A stretch of DNA of 64,000 nucleotides, from NCBI RefSeq assembly GCF_000314735.2, contig NZ_KB375270.1, positions 372,001 to 436,000 on the forward strand, written 5' to 3'. The DNA comes from Afipia felis ATCC 53690. GTDB lineage: Bacteria > Pseudomonadota > Alphaproteobacteria > Rhizobiales > Xanthobacteraceae. The notes under the pieces were generated by a model. It saw only the letters and a list, made by a program, of their open reading frames with translations, had not been told where the DNA came from and ran no database searches. Below are positions 45,094 to 53,363 of this stretch, in pieces (position 1 is the stretch's first letter; each line of letters opens with the position of its first letter). The translations under genes were made by a program, and so were the position numbers.

Positions 45094-46017
45094 TCAGTGC
45101 TTTTTGAGTTTCTCTGCCGCCTGCTGGCGCAGGGTGACGCACTCGCTCGCAAGAAAGTCGAGAAACGCCCGCACCGACGGCAGCAAACCTCTCCGCGATG
45201 GAAACACAGCGTGGATGATGCCCGCGCGCGGCCGCCACTCGGGCAGCACGTGCATGAGCCGGCCAGCCTCGATGTCCTGCCAGATCATCATGGTCGGCAG
45301 TTGCACGATGCCGACCCCGCTCAGTGCGGCTTCCCGCAGAACGGCCATGTCGTCCGTCACAAGGCGGGGATGATGCGGTACTGACGCGGTCTGTCCGTTC
45401 GCCGCTTCAAGCTGCCAGTGGTGACTCTCGTAAGGCGGGCCGAGGTCGAGGCTCGGCAGACCATGCAGGTCGGCGGGTGATTGCAGCTGAGTGGGTACCA
45501 GCCGTGTGCTTGCAACCAGGCACTGGGTGCTTTCGTCGAGCTTGCGCATCACAAGGTCGGTCGGGTTCAGCGGCGGAAAGCGAACCCGGATTGCGATGTC
45601 GAAGCCCTCGGCAATCACATCGACATGGCGATTGGTGCTTTCCAGATGCACTTCGATTGCCGGATGCGCTGCCATGAAGCGCGCAATCAGGTCCCCAAAC
45701 TGAAAGGAGAGGAGCGCGACCGGGCAACTCACGCGGATCACGCCGCGTGGTTCGGCGCGAACTTCCGCCACGACATGCTCGGCGGCTTCCGCTTCGACCA
45801 GCATGGCGACACATCGGTTGTAGAATTCGCGGCCGATCTCGGTCACGGAAAAGCGGCGCGACGAGCGATTGAGCAGCCGCACGCCAAGCCGTTCCTCGAG
45901 CGCGAGAATCCGACGGCTGAGCCGTGACTTCTGCAAGCCGAGCGCGCGAGCGGCGGCGGCAAAACCTCCGTGATCGACGACTTGCACGAAATAATAGAGG
46001 TCGTTCAGATCCTGCAT
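45094..46017 (-). CDS. LysR family transcriptional regulator
   Basis: A 307-residue LysR-type regulator: an N-terminal winged helix-turn-helix (YYFVQVVDHGGFAAAARALG, then KSRLSRRILALEERLG) and a C-terminal co-inducer domain of the periplasmic-binding fold. It starts at the ATG at 46017; a frame extension to 46053 is not family-like. It is divergent from the pirin gene with 120 bp between starts, the classic LysR arrangement, so it probably controls pirin and isochorismatase as well as itself. The effector is unknown. Confidence 0.92.
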   Translation of the reverse strand: MQDLNDLYYFVQVVDHGGFAAAARALGLQKSRLSRRILALEERLGVRLLNRSSRRFSVTEIGREFYNRCVAMLVEAEAAEHVVAEVRAEPRGVIRVSCPVALLSFQFGDLIARFMAAHPAIEVHLESTNRHVDVIAEGFDIAIRVRFPPLNPTDLVMRKLDESTQCLVASTRLVPTQLQSPADLHGLPSLDLGPPYESHHWQLEAANGQTASVPHHPRLVTDDMAVLREAALSGVGIVQLPTMMIWQDIEAGRLMHVLPEWRPRAGIIHAVFPSRRGLLPSVRAFLDFLASECVTLRQQAAEKLKKH

Positions 46018-46137
46018 CGTCCCATCAATAGGACGCTGCGTCGAATATGGCAATCTTCTGAAATTAGCGTTGTAGCGTTATCTCCAAACACAACAGCGAT
46101 CGTTAGGCACACAAACGGTCGCTTGAGGAGAAAGACC

Positions 46138-47007
46138 ATGACCAAAAAGGTTCTCGGCCGTTACGGCAACAACCAGCGCCATTGGGTCGGCGATGGCTTC
46201 CCGGTTCGCTCGCTGTTTTCCTACAATACGCTCGGCCAGCACGTCAGCCCGTTCCTGCTGCTCGATTATGCCGGGCCGCATTATTTCGAGCCGACAGAAG
46301 CGCGCCGTGGCGTCGACCAGCATCCGCATCGCGGTTTTGAGACCGTCACCATCGTTTATGACGGTGAGGTCGAGCACAAGGATTCCGCCGGCAATGGCGG
46401 TGTCATCGGCCCCGGCGACGTGCAGTGGATGACGGCGGCGGGCGGCATTCTCCACGAGGAGTATCATTCGCCGGGCTTCGCCAGGAGTGGCGGCCCGTTC
46501 CGCATGGTGCAGCTCTGGGTGAACCTGCCGGCGAAGGACAAAAAGGCGCCCGGCGGCTATCAAAGCATCGCCTCGGCGGACATTCCGGTCGTGGAGTTGC
46601 CGGATGCGGCGGGCAGAGCGCGCGTCATCGCAGGCGAGCTTCTTGGCGCGAAGGGGCCTGCCAGGACCTTTACGCCGATCAACGTCTGGGATGTGCGTCT
46701 CAACAGCGGCGCGGACCTGACGCTCGACCTGCCGGAAGGCCACACGGCCATGCTCGTTGTCTTGAGCGGCCACGTGACCGTGAACGACAGCCAGCAGGCG
46801 GCCGAGGCGGAGGTCGTTCTGCTTGATCGTGAAGGCAGCGGTGCAGCCATCCACGCCGATGGTGACGCGACGCTGTTGGTGCTGACGGGCGAGCCGATCA
46901 ATGAGCCGATCGCAGGCTACGGCCCGTTCGTGATGAACACGGAAGCCGAGATCAAGCAGGCGATCGACGACTTCAACAACGGCAGGTTTGTGCAGACGGC
47001 CGCCTGA
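46138..47007 (+). CDS. Pirin family protein
   Basis: A 289-residue bicupin of the pirin family; some bacterial pirins have quercetin 2,3-dioxygenase activity, others bind regulators. The iron-ligand region HPHRGFETVTIV is in the N-terminal cupin, along with GDVQWMTAAGGILHEEY, which holds another metal histidine and glutamate. The ATG at 46138 follows GAGGAGAAAGACC. It is divergent from the LysR gene and followed by a strong terminator, so it is normally monocistronic. Confidence 0.93.
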   Translation: MTKKVLGRYGNNQRHWVGDGFPVRSLFSYNTLGQHVSPFLLLDYAGPHYFEPTEARRGVDQHPHRGFETVTIVYDGEVEHKDSAGNGGVIGPGDVQWMTAAGGILHEEYHSPGFARSGGPFRMVQLWVNLPAKDKKAPGGYQSIASADIPVVELPDAAGRARVIAGELLGAKGPARTFTPINVWDVRLNSGADLTLDLPEGHTAMLVVLSGHVTVNDSQQAAEAEVVLLDREGSGAAIHADGDATLLVLTGEPINEPIAGYGPFVMNTEAEIKQAIDDFNNGRFVQTAA

Positions 47008-47011
47008 TCGG

Positions 47012-47051
47012 ATGTCCCGGCTCCCTTATCGGGGGCCGGGGCATTTTTTTT
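47012..47051 (+). terminator. Rho-independent terminator after pirin
   Basis: A stem of about 14 bp with G-U pairs (47012-47025 with 47031-47044), a 5-base loop and a run of eight T, directly after the pirin stop codon at 47007. Confidence 0.85.
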
Positions 47052-47158
47052 GAACAGGGACGGCGGGAAGCCCGCGCCGCCGTCTGCCGCGTCCTCGTTT
47101 GCGCGGAAATGCCTGCGGGCCATTCATCGATAATCCCACCCACGACAAGGAGTGCACC

Positions 47159-47791
47159 ATGTCCAGCGAGCCGATCCGCGACCCGAAGGCCGACCATTTG
47201 CTGACGCCGCAGAACGCCGCCTTCATCATCATCGACTATCAGCCGATCCAGATCAGTTCGATCCGCTCGATGAACCAACAGGAACTGGTGTTCAACATTG
47301 TCAGCACCGTGAAGGCCGCGGTGAACTACAAGCTGCCGATCATTCACTCGACCGTGAATGTCGCGACCGGTCGCAACAAGCCGCCGATCCAGCCGATCAT
47401 GGACGTGCTCGGCAGCTATCCCACCTATGACCGCACCACGATCAATAGCTGGGAGGATGTTGAGTTCAAGAAAGCAGTCGAGGCGACCGGCCGCCGCAAG
47501 CTTGTGATGACCGCGTTGTGGACCGAGGCATGTCTTGCCTTTCCCGCGCTCGATGCTCTGAAGGAAGGCTATGAGGTCTACGTGCCGGTCGACGCCGTCG
47601 GTGGAACCTCAGTTGCCGCGCATGAAGCAGCGCTGCGCCGTATCGAACAGGCGGGCGGCAAGCTTATCAGCAAGACGCAGCTCTATTGCGAACTGCAACG
47701 CGACTGGGCGCGCGAGGAGACCGTTCCCGGATTCATGCATGTATTCCAGAATGCTGATGGCTCGAATCCGGAGAAAGATTTTAAGGGCTGA
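47159..47791 (+). CDS. Isochorismatase-family cysteine hydrolase
   Basis: A 210-residue protein of the isochorismatase/nicotinamidase-like hydrolase superfamily (YcaC-type). Catalytic Asp in FIIIDYQP, the cis-peptide and Cys in VMTALWTEACLAFPALDALK, and VYVPVDAVGGTS are visible. Members hydrolyse amides or vinyl ethers; the substrate here is not predictable. The ATG at 47159 follows ACAAGGAGTGCACC. It lies 151 bp after pirin behind a terminator but is in the same orientation and could share LysR control. Confidence 0.88.
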   Translation: MSSEPIRDPKADHLLTPQNAAFIIIDYQPIQISSIRSMNQQELVFNIVSTVKAAVNYKLPIIHSTVNVATGRNKPPIQPIMDVLGSYPTYDRTTINSWEDVEFKKAVEATGRRKLVMTALWTEACLAFPALDALKEGYEVYVPVDAVGGTSVAAHEAALRRIEQAGGKLISKTQLYCELQRDWAREETVPGFMHVFQNADGSNPEKDFKG

Positions 47792-48117
47792 ATGATTTCA
47801 GCAGCCATCTCGGCTGACAGGAATGAAGCGTCGCCCAGAGTGGATGGCAATTTCAAATTTGGAGGCTGTAGCTTGATCAAGCTGCAGCCTTCGAGTTCGA
47901 AAGAGTGGTTGCGGCATTGCGCCCGCTCCCTCCGGAGGAGGCGAGTTATCAGCGTATTATCAATGACATTATGTCGTGTGGGGGAACTGCCGTTGTCGGC
48001 GTCGCGGCGGCAGGGCTGGCGTTGAGTATATCTTGAATATTTCAATTGCATATCAGAGGCAGTTAAAATAAACGGTCTTCCAAGCGTAAAAAATACGCAT
48101 TGAAATAGGGGGAGGCT
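47792..48117 (+). other. Intergenic region upstream of the tct-mdc operon
   Basis: 326 bases before tctC. It contains a 28-bp near-perfect palindrome (listed separately). After it, one plus-strand frame from 47872 to the TGA at 48034-48036 has protein-like content (LDQAAAFEFERVVAALRPL, then a Gly/Ala-rich end) but no start codon, so it may be a gene remnant. The remainder probably holds the operon promoter. Confidence 0.45.
47863..47890. promoter_or_regulatory. 28-bp palindrome upstream of tctC (candidate operator)
   Basis: Arms of 14 bp meet without a loop and differ from perfect symmetry at one position; the central AGCTTGATCAAGCT is a perfect palindrome. It lies about 230 bp before the tctC start. 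A regulator for the malonate operon is a plausible binder, but no regulator gene lies between it and the operon. Confidence 0.4.
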
Positions 48118-49101
48118 ATGAAGTCACTATCTCTCGCGGGAGTGGGATTGCTCCTGTCGACCTTGGGCGCTGCAGCCTGGGAACCGACCAAGTCCGTCGA
48201 AATCATCGTACCGTTCGGACCCGGTGGTGCGTCCGACCAGATGGCCCGCACCATGCAGGCGATCATTCAAAAATATAACCTTTCGAAGCAGCCCTTCATC
48301 GTCGTCAACAAGCCAGCCGCAACCGGCGGCGAGGCGATGATCGATATGAAGAAATCGCGCGGCGACGCGCACAAGCTGCTGACGACCTCGAGCACGATCT
48401 ATATGACGCCGCTCGCCACCGGTATTCCGGTGACCTGGCACGATATGACGCCGGTCGGAATGGTGGCGCAGGACGAATTCCTCGTCTGGGTGAACAAGGA
48501 CGCTCCTTACAAGACGCTCAAGGATATTTCCGAGGCTGCGAAGGCTGCGAAGCCCCCGCTGAAGATCGGCGGCGGCGGTTCCAAGCGTGAGGACGAGCTT
48601 GTTACCTTCGGTATGTGGAAGGAACTCGGCGCGCCGGTGTCGTACATTCCTTACAAGAGCGGTGGCGAAGCCTCGACACAGCTTGCCGGAAATCACATCG
48701 CAGCCGAAACTAACAATCCTTCGGAAGACGTGGCGAACTGGCGTGCCGGTATGACCCGTCCGCTGTGCGTGCTGTCGGAGAAGCGCATCTCCTACACCGA
48801 GAAGGTGACGGCAGATCTCGCATGGAGCGATGTGCCGACCTGTAAGGAGCAGGGGCTTTCCTTCACCTACAACATGCTCCGCGGCCTTTTCATGCCAGGT
48901 GATGTGAGCAAGGATCAGCAGGCCTACTTCGTCGATCTTCTCAAGAAGGTCGTCGCCACGCCGGAGTGGAAAGAATACCTCCAGCGCAATGCGCTTCTGC
49001 CGGACGTGAGGACAGGTAAAGAGTACGTCGACTTCCTCACGGCGGATGAAAACAAGCACAAGGCGTTGATGGGCGAAGCGGGTTTCCTTGCAAAGAAGTG
49101 A
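48118..49101 (+). CDS. tctC: Tripartite tricarboxylate transporter solute-binding protein (TctC/Bug family)
   Basis: A 327-residue periplasmic binding protein with a signal peptide (MKSLSLAGVGLLLSTLGAAA) and the Bug-family pattern: EIIVPFGPGGASDQMAR near the start, VVNKPAATGGEAM, IYMTPLATG, and PYKSGGEAS before a long C-terminal domain. These proteins bind carboxylates and hand them to TctBA. Placed directly before tctB, tctA and the malonate decarboxylase genes, malonate or a related dicarboxylate is the expected ligand (inference). The ATG follows GGGGGAGGCT. A hairpin separates it from tctB. Confidence 0.9.
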   Translation: MKSLSLAGVGLLLSTLGAAAWEPTKSVEIIVPFGPGGASDQMARTMQAIIQKYNLSKQPFIVVNKPAATGGEAMIDMKKSRGDAHKLLTTSSTIYMTPLATGIPVTWHDMTPVGMVAQDEFLVWVNKDAPYKTLKDISEAAKAAKPPLKIGGGGSKREDELVTFGMWKELGAPVSYIPYKSGGEASTQLAGNHIAAETNNPSEDVANWRAGMTRPLCVLSEKRISYTEKVTADLAWSDVPTCKEQGLSFTYNMLRGLFMPGDVSKDQQAYFVDLLKKVVATPEWKEYLQRNALLPDVRTGKEYVDFLTADENKHKALMGEAGFLAKK

Positions 49102-49104
49102 CTC

Positions 49105-49144
49105 TGGCGACAGGCGGTTTGCTCTAGCGGGCCGCCTGTTGTCA
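49105..49144 (+). other. Intercistronic hairpin between tctC and tctB
   Basis: Arms 49105-49117 and 49132-49144 form a 13-bp stem with two G-U pairs and a 14-base loop, right after the tctC stop. No T run follows, so it more likely stabilises the 3' end of tctC mRNA than terminates. Binding-protein genes often need more product than their membrane partners. Confidence 0.55.
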
Positions 49145-49176
49145 CAGCATGAAATGCCCCATTGAAAGGTCAAGCG

Positions 49177-49689
49177 ATGTCGACCTCAGTGCAGTCAGAT
49201 TCGCCGCAGGGCGAACCGGAACGTGGTTTGTCCTATCGCGCGGTGGAGTGCGGCTGGGCGTTGATCGTCGCCGCCTTCGCGGCACTCGCGCTCTGGGACA
49301 GCTATGAGCGCGGAGCCGGTTGGTCCGGCGGGCCGCAAAGCGGCTTCTTTCCAGCTCAGATGGGCGCTCTTCTTCTGGTCGCATCCATCATTGTCTTCTT
49401 TCAGGGACTGCGTCGTCCGGACAAGGTTTTCGTGACCTGGGAGCAGCTGCGCCGCGTCTGTCAGGTGCTGATCCCTTTGTTCTTCTATGTGCTCGCGATT
49501 GGATATGTCGGTGTCTATGTCGCCTCGGCGGTTTTCATCGCGGGCTTCATGCTCGCATTCGGCTCGTTCCGCTGGTGGGCGGTTTTGCTGGCGGGATTTC
49601 TGATCCCGGTGATCACGTTCTGGGTTTTCGAACTGCAGTTCAAGGTTCCTCTGCCCAAGGGTCCGCTTGAGGCCTGGTTCGGATACTGA
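49177..49689 (+). CDS. tctB: Tripartite tricarboxylate transporter small membrane subunit TctB
   Basis: A 170-residue protein with four hydrophobic segments (about residues 27-45, 63-80, 96-135 and 140-158), matching the small TctB subunit. The ATG at 49177 follows GAAAGGTCAAGCG; five codons further up is an alternative ATG. It ends 9 bp before tctA, so the two are translated together. Confidence 0.85.
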   Translation: MSTSVQSDSPQGEPERGLSYRAVECGWALIVAAFAALALWDSYERGAGWSGGPQSGFFPAQMGALLLVASIIVFFQGLRRPDKVFVTWEQLRRVCQVLIPLFFYVLAIGYVGVYVASAVFIAGFMLAFGSFRWWAVLLAGFLIPVITFWVFELQFKVPLPKGPLEAWFGY

Positions 49690-49698
49690 GGCGCGGCG

Positions 49699-51225
49699 AT
49701 GGAAAATTTTGAGTCTCTGTTTCACGGGTTTAATGTTGCGCTGACCTGGCACAACGTTGCCTTCATGTTTATCGGCGTGCTTCTCGGAATCGTCGTCGGC
49801 GTGTTGCCAGGCCTTGGCGGTCCCAACGGCGTGGCGATCCTGCTGCCGTTGACGTTCGGCATGAATCCGACAACCGCGATCATCCTGCTGACCGCGATCT
49901 ATTGGGGTGCGCTGTTCGGCGGTGCCATCACGGCCGTTCTCTTCAACATCCCGGGCGAGCCGTGGTCCGTTGCGACAACGTTCGACGGCTATCCGATGGC
50001 GCAGCAGGGACGCGCCGGTGAAGCGCTGGCGGCTGCTTTCACGGCGTCGTTTATCGGCGCGATTTCGGGCGTCATCCTGATCACGTTTCTGGCGCCGCTG
50101 GTTGCGAAATTCGCGCTGCGCTTCGGGCCGGCCGAATTCTTCGCCGTGTTCCTGCTGACGTTCTGCAGCTTCGTCGGCATGGGGAAGGAGAACAAAGCCA
50201 AGATCGTGGTCTCGCTCGCGGGCGGTTTCGTTCTGGCGGCGGTCGGCATCGACACGATCTCGGGCGATATGCGCATGACGTTCGGCGTGTCCGAACTCAT
50301 GAACGGATTTGACTTCCTTGTTCTTGTCATCGGCATGTTCGGCATTTCCGAAATTCTGGTCACCCTTGAAGAGGGACTGGAATTCAAGGGCAAACGTGCG
50401 CGCATCGATCTTGCTGTGGTGTTCAATGTCTGGCGTCAGATACCGCGTCATCTAAAGACGCTGGTCCGCTCATGCATCACCGGCATGTGGATGGGTGTGA
50501 CGCCCGGCGGCGCGGTGGCGGCTTCGTTCATGGGCTATGGTTTGGCGAAACGGTTCTCGAAGGACAGCGACAGCTTCGGCAAGGGCAATATCGCGGGCGT
50601 TCTGGCGCCTGAATCGGCCGCGCACGCGGCTGGTACGTCGGCGTTGTTGCCGATGCTTGCGCTCGGCATTCCCGGCTCCGCAACCGCGGCTGTGCTGCTC
50701 GGCGGCCTGATGATCTGGGGACTGCAGCCAGGGCCACTGTTGTTCGTCGAGCAGAAGGACTTCGTCTGGGGCCTGATCGCCTCGATGTATCTCGGCAACG
50801 TCGCCGGTCTGCTGGTTGTTCTTGCGACGGTGCCGCTGTTCGCCGCGATCATGCGTGTGCCGTTTGCGCTGATCGCGCCCGTGATCCTGATGGTCTGCGC
50901 CATCGGTGCCTTCACGGTTGCGAACTCCAATTTCGATATCTGGCTGATGTTGATTTTCGGCATCGTCGGTTACGTGATGAAGAAGCTCGACTATCCGCTT
51001 GCTCCGATGGTGCTTGCGCTTGTTCTGGGCGACCGGGCCGAGGATGCGTTCCGTCAGGCGCTGATCGGTTCGGCGGGTGATCTGTCGGTTTTCTTCGACA
51101 ACCCGCTCGTCGCATCGCTGATGGCGCTGTCGCTCGCGCTGCTCCTGTGGGGGCCGATCTCGAACGGCCTTGCGCATCTCTTCAAGCGCTCCCCCGTTGC
51201 GGCAAAGGCGGAGCAGTCGCTCTGA
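49699..51225 (+). CDS. tctA: Tripartite tricarboxylate transporter large membrane subunit TctA
   Basis: A 508-residue integral membrane protein with about 11-12 hydrophobic segments. TctA signatures are visible: GVLPGLGGPNGVAILLPLTF near the start, ITAVLFNIPGEPWSVATTFDGYPMAQQG, and a second repeat GIPGSATAAVLLGGLMIWGLQPGP. The two glycine-proline loops are typical of the permease unit. With tctC and tctB it makes one secondary, ion-coupled uptake system. It ends 142 bp before mdcA, a gap that contains a hairpin. Confidence 0.93.
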   Translation: MENFESLFHGFNVALTWHNVAFMFIGVLLGIVVGVLPGLGGPNGVAILLPLTFGMNPTTAIILLTAIYWGALFGGAITAVLFNIPGEPWSVATTFDGYPMAQQGRAGEALAAAFTASFIGAISGVILITFLAPLVAKFALRFGPAEFFAVFLLTFCSFVGMGKENKAKIVVSLAGGFVLAAVGIDTISGDMRMTFGVSELMNGFDFLVLVIGMFGISEILVTLEEGLEFKGKRARIDLAVVFNVWRQIPRHLKTLVRSCITGMWMGVTPGGAVAASFMGYGLAKRFSKDSDSFGKGNIAGVLAPESAAHAAGTSALLPMLALGIPGSATAAVLLGGLMIWGLQPGPLLFVEQKDFVWGLIASMYLGNVAGLLVVLATVPLFAAIMRVPFALIAPVILMVCAIGAFTVANSNFDIWLMLIFGIVGYVMKKLDYPLAPMVLALVLGDRAEDAFRQALIGSAGDLSVFFDNPLVASLMALSLALLLWGPISNGLAHLFKRSPVAAKAEQSL

Positions 51226-51246
51226 CGGTGCGTCTTTCACTGGTGG

Positions 51247-51281
51247 AACGCTGCAATCCAGATATAGCGAATTGCAGCGTT
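51247..51281 (+). other. Intercistronic hairpin between tctA and mdcA
   Basis: A perfect 11-bp inverted repeat, AACGCTGCAAT with ATTGCAGCGTT, around a 13-base loop; a T-rich stretch follows. It sits 22 bp after the tctA stop and 86 bp before mdcA, and may attenuate or process the transcript so transporter and enzyme are made in different amounts. Confidence 0.5.
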
Positions 51282-51367
51282 TCGTCGTTTTCTCCTGGCG
51301 TTTTCGAGCGAAGTGGATATCGGTTCGCGTGAAGAAAGCGCGTCAAAGAATCTAGAGGCAGGAAATC

Positions 51368-53038
51368 GTGTATCAGCCTCCTATGTCAGGAACGCCCGTC
51401 CGCGACTGGACCAAGCTCGAGCAGAGCTATCGCGCCCGTATCGCGCGCGGCAATGCCATTTCCGGCAGCAAGATCGTCCCGCGGCAGGATACGGTTGCTC
51501 TCATGGAGGCCGTGATCGAGCCGGGCGATCGCGTTTGCATCGAAGGCAACAATCAGAAACATGCCGATTTTCTGGCCGGCGAGCTTGCGCGCTGTTCGCC
51601 TGAAAAAATCAACGGGCTGCATATCGTGCAATCGAACATCGCGCTGCCCGCGCATCTCGATGTCTTCGAGAACGGTCTCGCTGAAAAACTGGACTTCTGC
51701 TATTCGGGTCCGCAAGGCGTGCGGATTTCCCGCCTTGTGAAAGAAGGGCGGGTCAAGGTCGGGGCGATCCATACCTACCTTGAGCTTTACAGCCGTTATT
51801 TCTGCGATCTCACGCCGCATGTGAGCTTCATCGCAGCCGACGCAGCCGACGCCGACGGCAATCTCTATACGGGCGTCAACACCGAGGATACGCCGGCTAT
51901 CGTCGAGGCCACGGCATTCAAGTCCGGCATCCTGATTGCGCAAGTCGACCGGATCGTCGATCATGTGCCGCGCGTCGACGTGCCGGGCGACTGGGTCAGT
52001 TATGTGATCGAGTCGCCGAAGCCTTATTACATCGAGCCGATTTTCACGCGCGATCCGGCTGTCATCACGGAAATCCAGATCCTGATGGCGATGATGGTAA
52101 TCCGCGGCATCTACGAGAAGTATGGCGTCACGCGACTCAACCACGGTATTGGGTTCGATACGGCTGCGATTGAATTGATCCTGCCGACTTATGCCGCCGA
52201 TCTCGGCCTCAAGGGCAAGATTTGCCAGTACATGTCGGTCAATCCGTGTCCGACTTTGATCCCGGCGATCGAATCCGGTTTTGTCGAGGGCATTCATTGC
52301 GCCGGCTCGGAAGTCGGCATGAGCGATTACGTGTCCGCGCGTTCCGACGTATTCTTCATCGGCCGCGACGGCACGATGCGTTCGAACCGGGTGTTCTGTC
52401 AGCTCGCAGGACACTACGCGGATCTGTTCATCGGCTCGACGTTGCAGATCGACTTGGAAGGCAATAGCTCCACCGCGACGCATAATCGCATCACCGGATT
52501 CGGCGGCGCGCCGAATTTCGGCTCGGAGTCGCGGGGGCGTCGTCATGCCAGTCAGAGCTGGCTGATGGCAGGGCAGGAGGCATCCCGCGATGCCGAGCGC
52601 ATGCCGCGCGGCCGCAAGCTCGTCGTGCAGATCGTGCAGACGTTCTCTAATCCGACGACACCGACATTCGTCGAGCGGCTGGATGCGTGGGCCTTGAAGG
52701 ACAGCTTCGGCCTGCCGCTGCCGCCGGTGATGGTGTATGGCGACGATCTCACCCACATCGTGACAGAAGAGGGCATCGCCAACCTTCTGCTCTGCGACGA
52801 TTTGCACGAGCGGGAGCAGGCGATCCGCGCTGTTGCCGGTTACACGCCGGTGGGCCTCGGTCGTGACCGGGAGGTGGTTGCCCGCTTGCGCGCCAAGGGC
52901 GCGGTCGCGTATCCCGAAGATCTCGGCGTCGACAAGCGGCTCGCGACCCGCGATCTGCTTGCGGCGCGTTCCATCAAAGACCTCGTGCGCTGGTCCGGTG
53001 GCTTGTACGATCCGCCCGCGCGTTTCCGTAACTGGTGA
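51368..53038 (+). CDS. mdcA: Malonate decarboxylase alpha subunit (acetyl-S-ACP:malonate ACP transferase)
   Basis: Transfers malonate onto the acyl carrier protein in exchange for acetate, the first step in the biotin-independent malonate decarboxylase cycle. The 556 residues match MdcA: DTVALMEAVIEPGDRVCIEGNNQKHADFLA at the N-terminus, DRIVDHVPRVDVPGDWV, NHGIGFDTAAIELILPTYA and TGFGGAPNFGSESRGRRHAS. The start is GTG at 51368 after AGGCAGGAAATC. The C, D and E subunit genes follow with tiny gaps or overlaps. Confidence 0.97.
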   Translation: MYQPPMSGTPVRDWTKLEQSYRARIARGNAISGSKIVPRQDTVALMEAVIEPGDRVCIEGNNQKHADFLAGELARCSPEKINGLHIVQSNIALPAHLDVFENGLAEKLDFCYSGPQGVRISRLVKEGRVKVGAIHTYLELYSRYFCDLTPHVSFIAADAADADGNLYTGVNTEDTPAIVEATAFKSGILIAQVDRIVDHVPRVDVPGDWVSYVIESPKPYYIEPIFTRDPAVITEIQILMAMMVIRGIYEKYGVTRLNHGIGFDTAAIELILPTYAADLGLKGKICQYMSVNPCPTLIPAIESGFVEGIHCAGSEVGMSDYVSARSDVFFIGRDGTMRSNRVFCQLAGHYADLFIGSTLQIDLEGNSSTATHNRITGFGGAPNFGSESRGRRHASQSWLMAGQEASRDAERMPRGRKLVVQIVQTFSNPTTPTFVERLDAWALKDSFGLPLPPVMVYGDDLTHIVTEEGIANLLLCDDLHEREQAIRAVAGYTPVGLGRDREVVARLRAKGAVAYPEDLGVDKRLATRDLLAARSIKDLVRWSGGLYDPPARFRNW

Positions 53039-53042
53039 TCAC

Positions 53043-53363
53043 ATGGAAATTTTCGAATTTCGTTTTCCGGGACGTGCGAAGGGTCTCGTCTGGAAGGCTG
53101 AAGGCAAACTTGTCGGTGTGGTCGGATCTGGCAATCTCGAAGTGATGATCGAACCGGCCGAACTCAACGGCGAATGTGTCGCGACCGTGTCGACCTCGAT
53201 CACCGGCTTCGGCGAGACCTGGCGTCAGGTCCTGACGGATTTCATGGACCGGCATACACTGTCGGACATCAGGATTTCCATCAACGATGGCGGCGCAACG
53301 CCCGCGGTGGTATCGCTGCGGCTCGATCAGGCCGTGGCAACCTTTCTGGGAGCGGCGCAATGA
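53043..53363 (+). CDS. mdcC: Malonate decarboxylase acyl carrier protein (delta subunit)
   Basis: Carrier protein that bears the 2'-(5''-phosphoribosyl)-3'-dephospho-CoA group to which malonyl and acetyl units attach. The 106 residues contain VGSGNLEVM; Ser29 in that segment is the expected attachment site. It is unlike the fatty-acid ACP. The ATG at 53043 is 4 bp after the mdcA stop, and its stop overlaps mdcD by four bases. Confidence 0.93.
   Translation: MEIFEFRFPGRAKGLVWKAEGKLVGVVGSGNLEVMIEPAELNGECVATVSTSITGFGETWRQVLTDFMDRHTLSDIRISINDGGATPAVVSLRLDQAVATFLGAAQ

Noticed and set aside
51386..52807. 473-codon minus-strand frame opposite mdcA
   Set aside because: Antisense to a well-supported MdcA; no recognisable domain.
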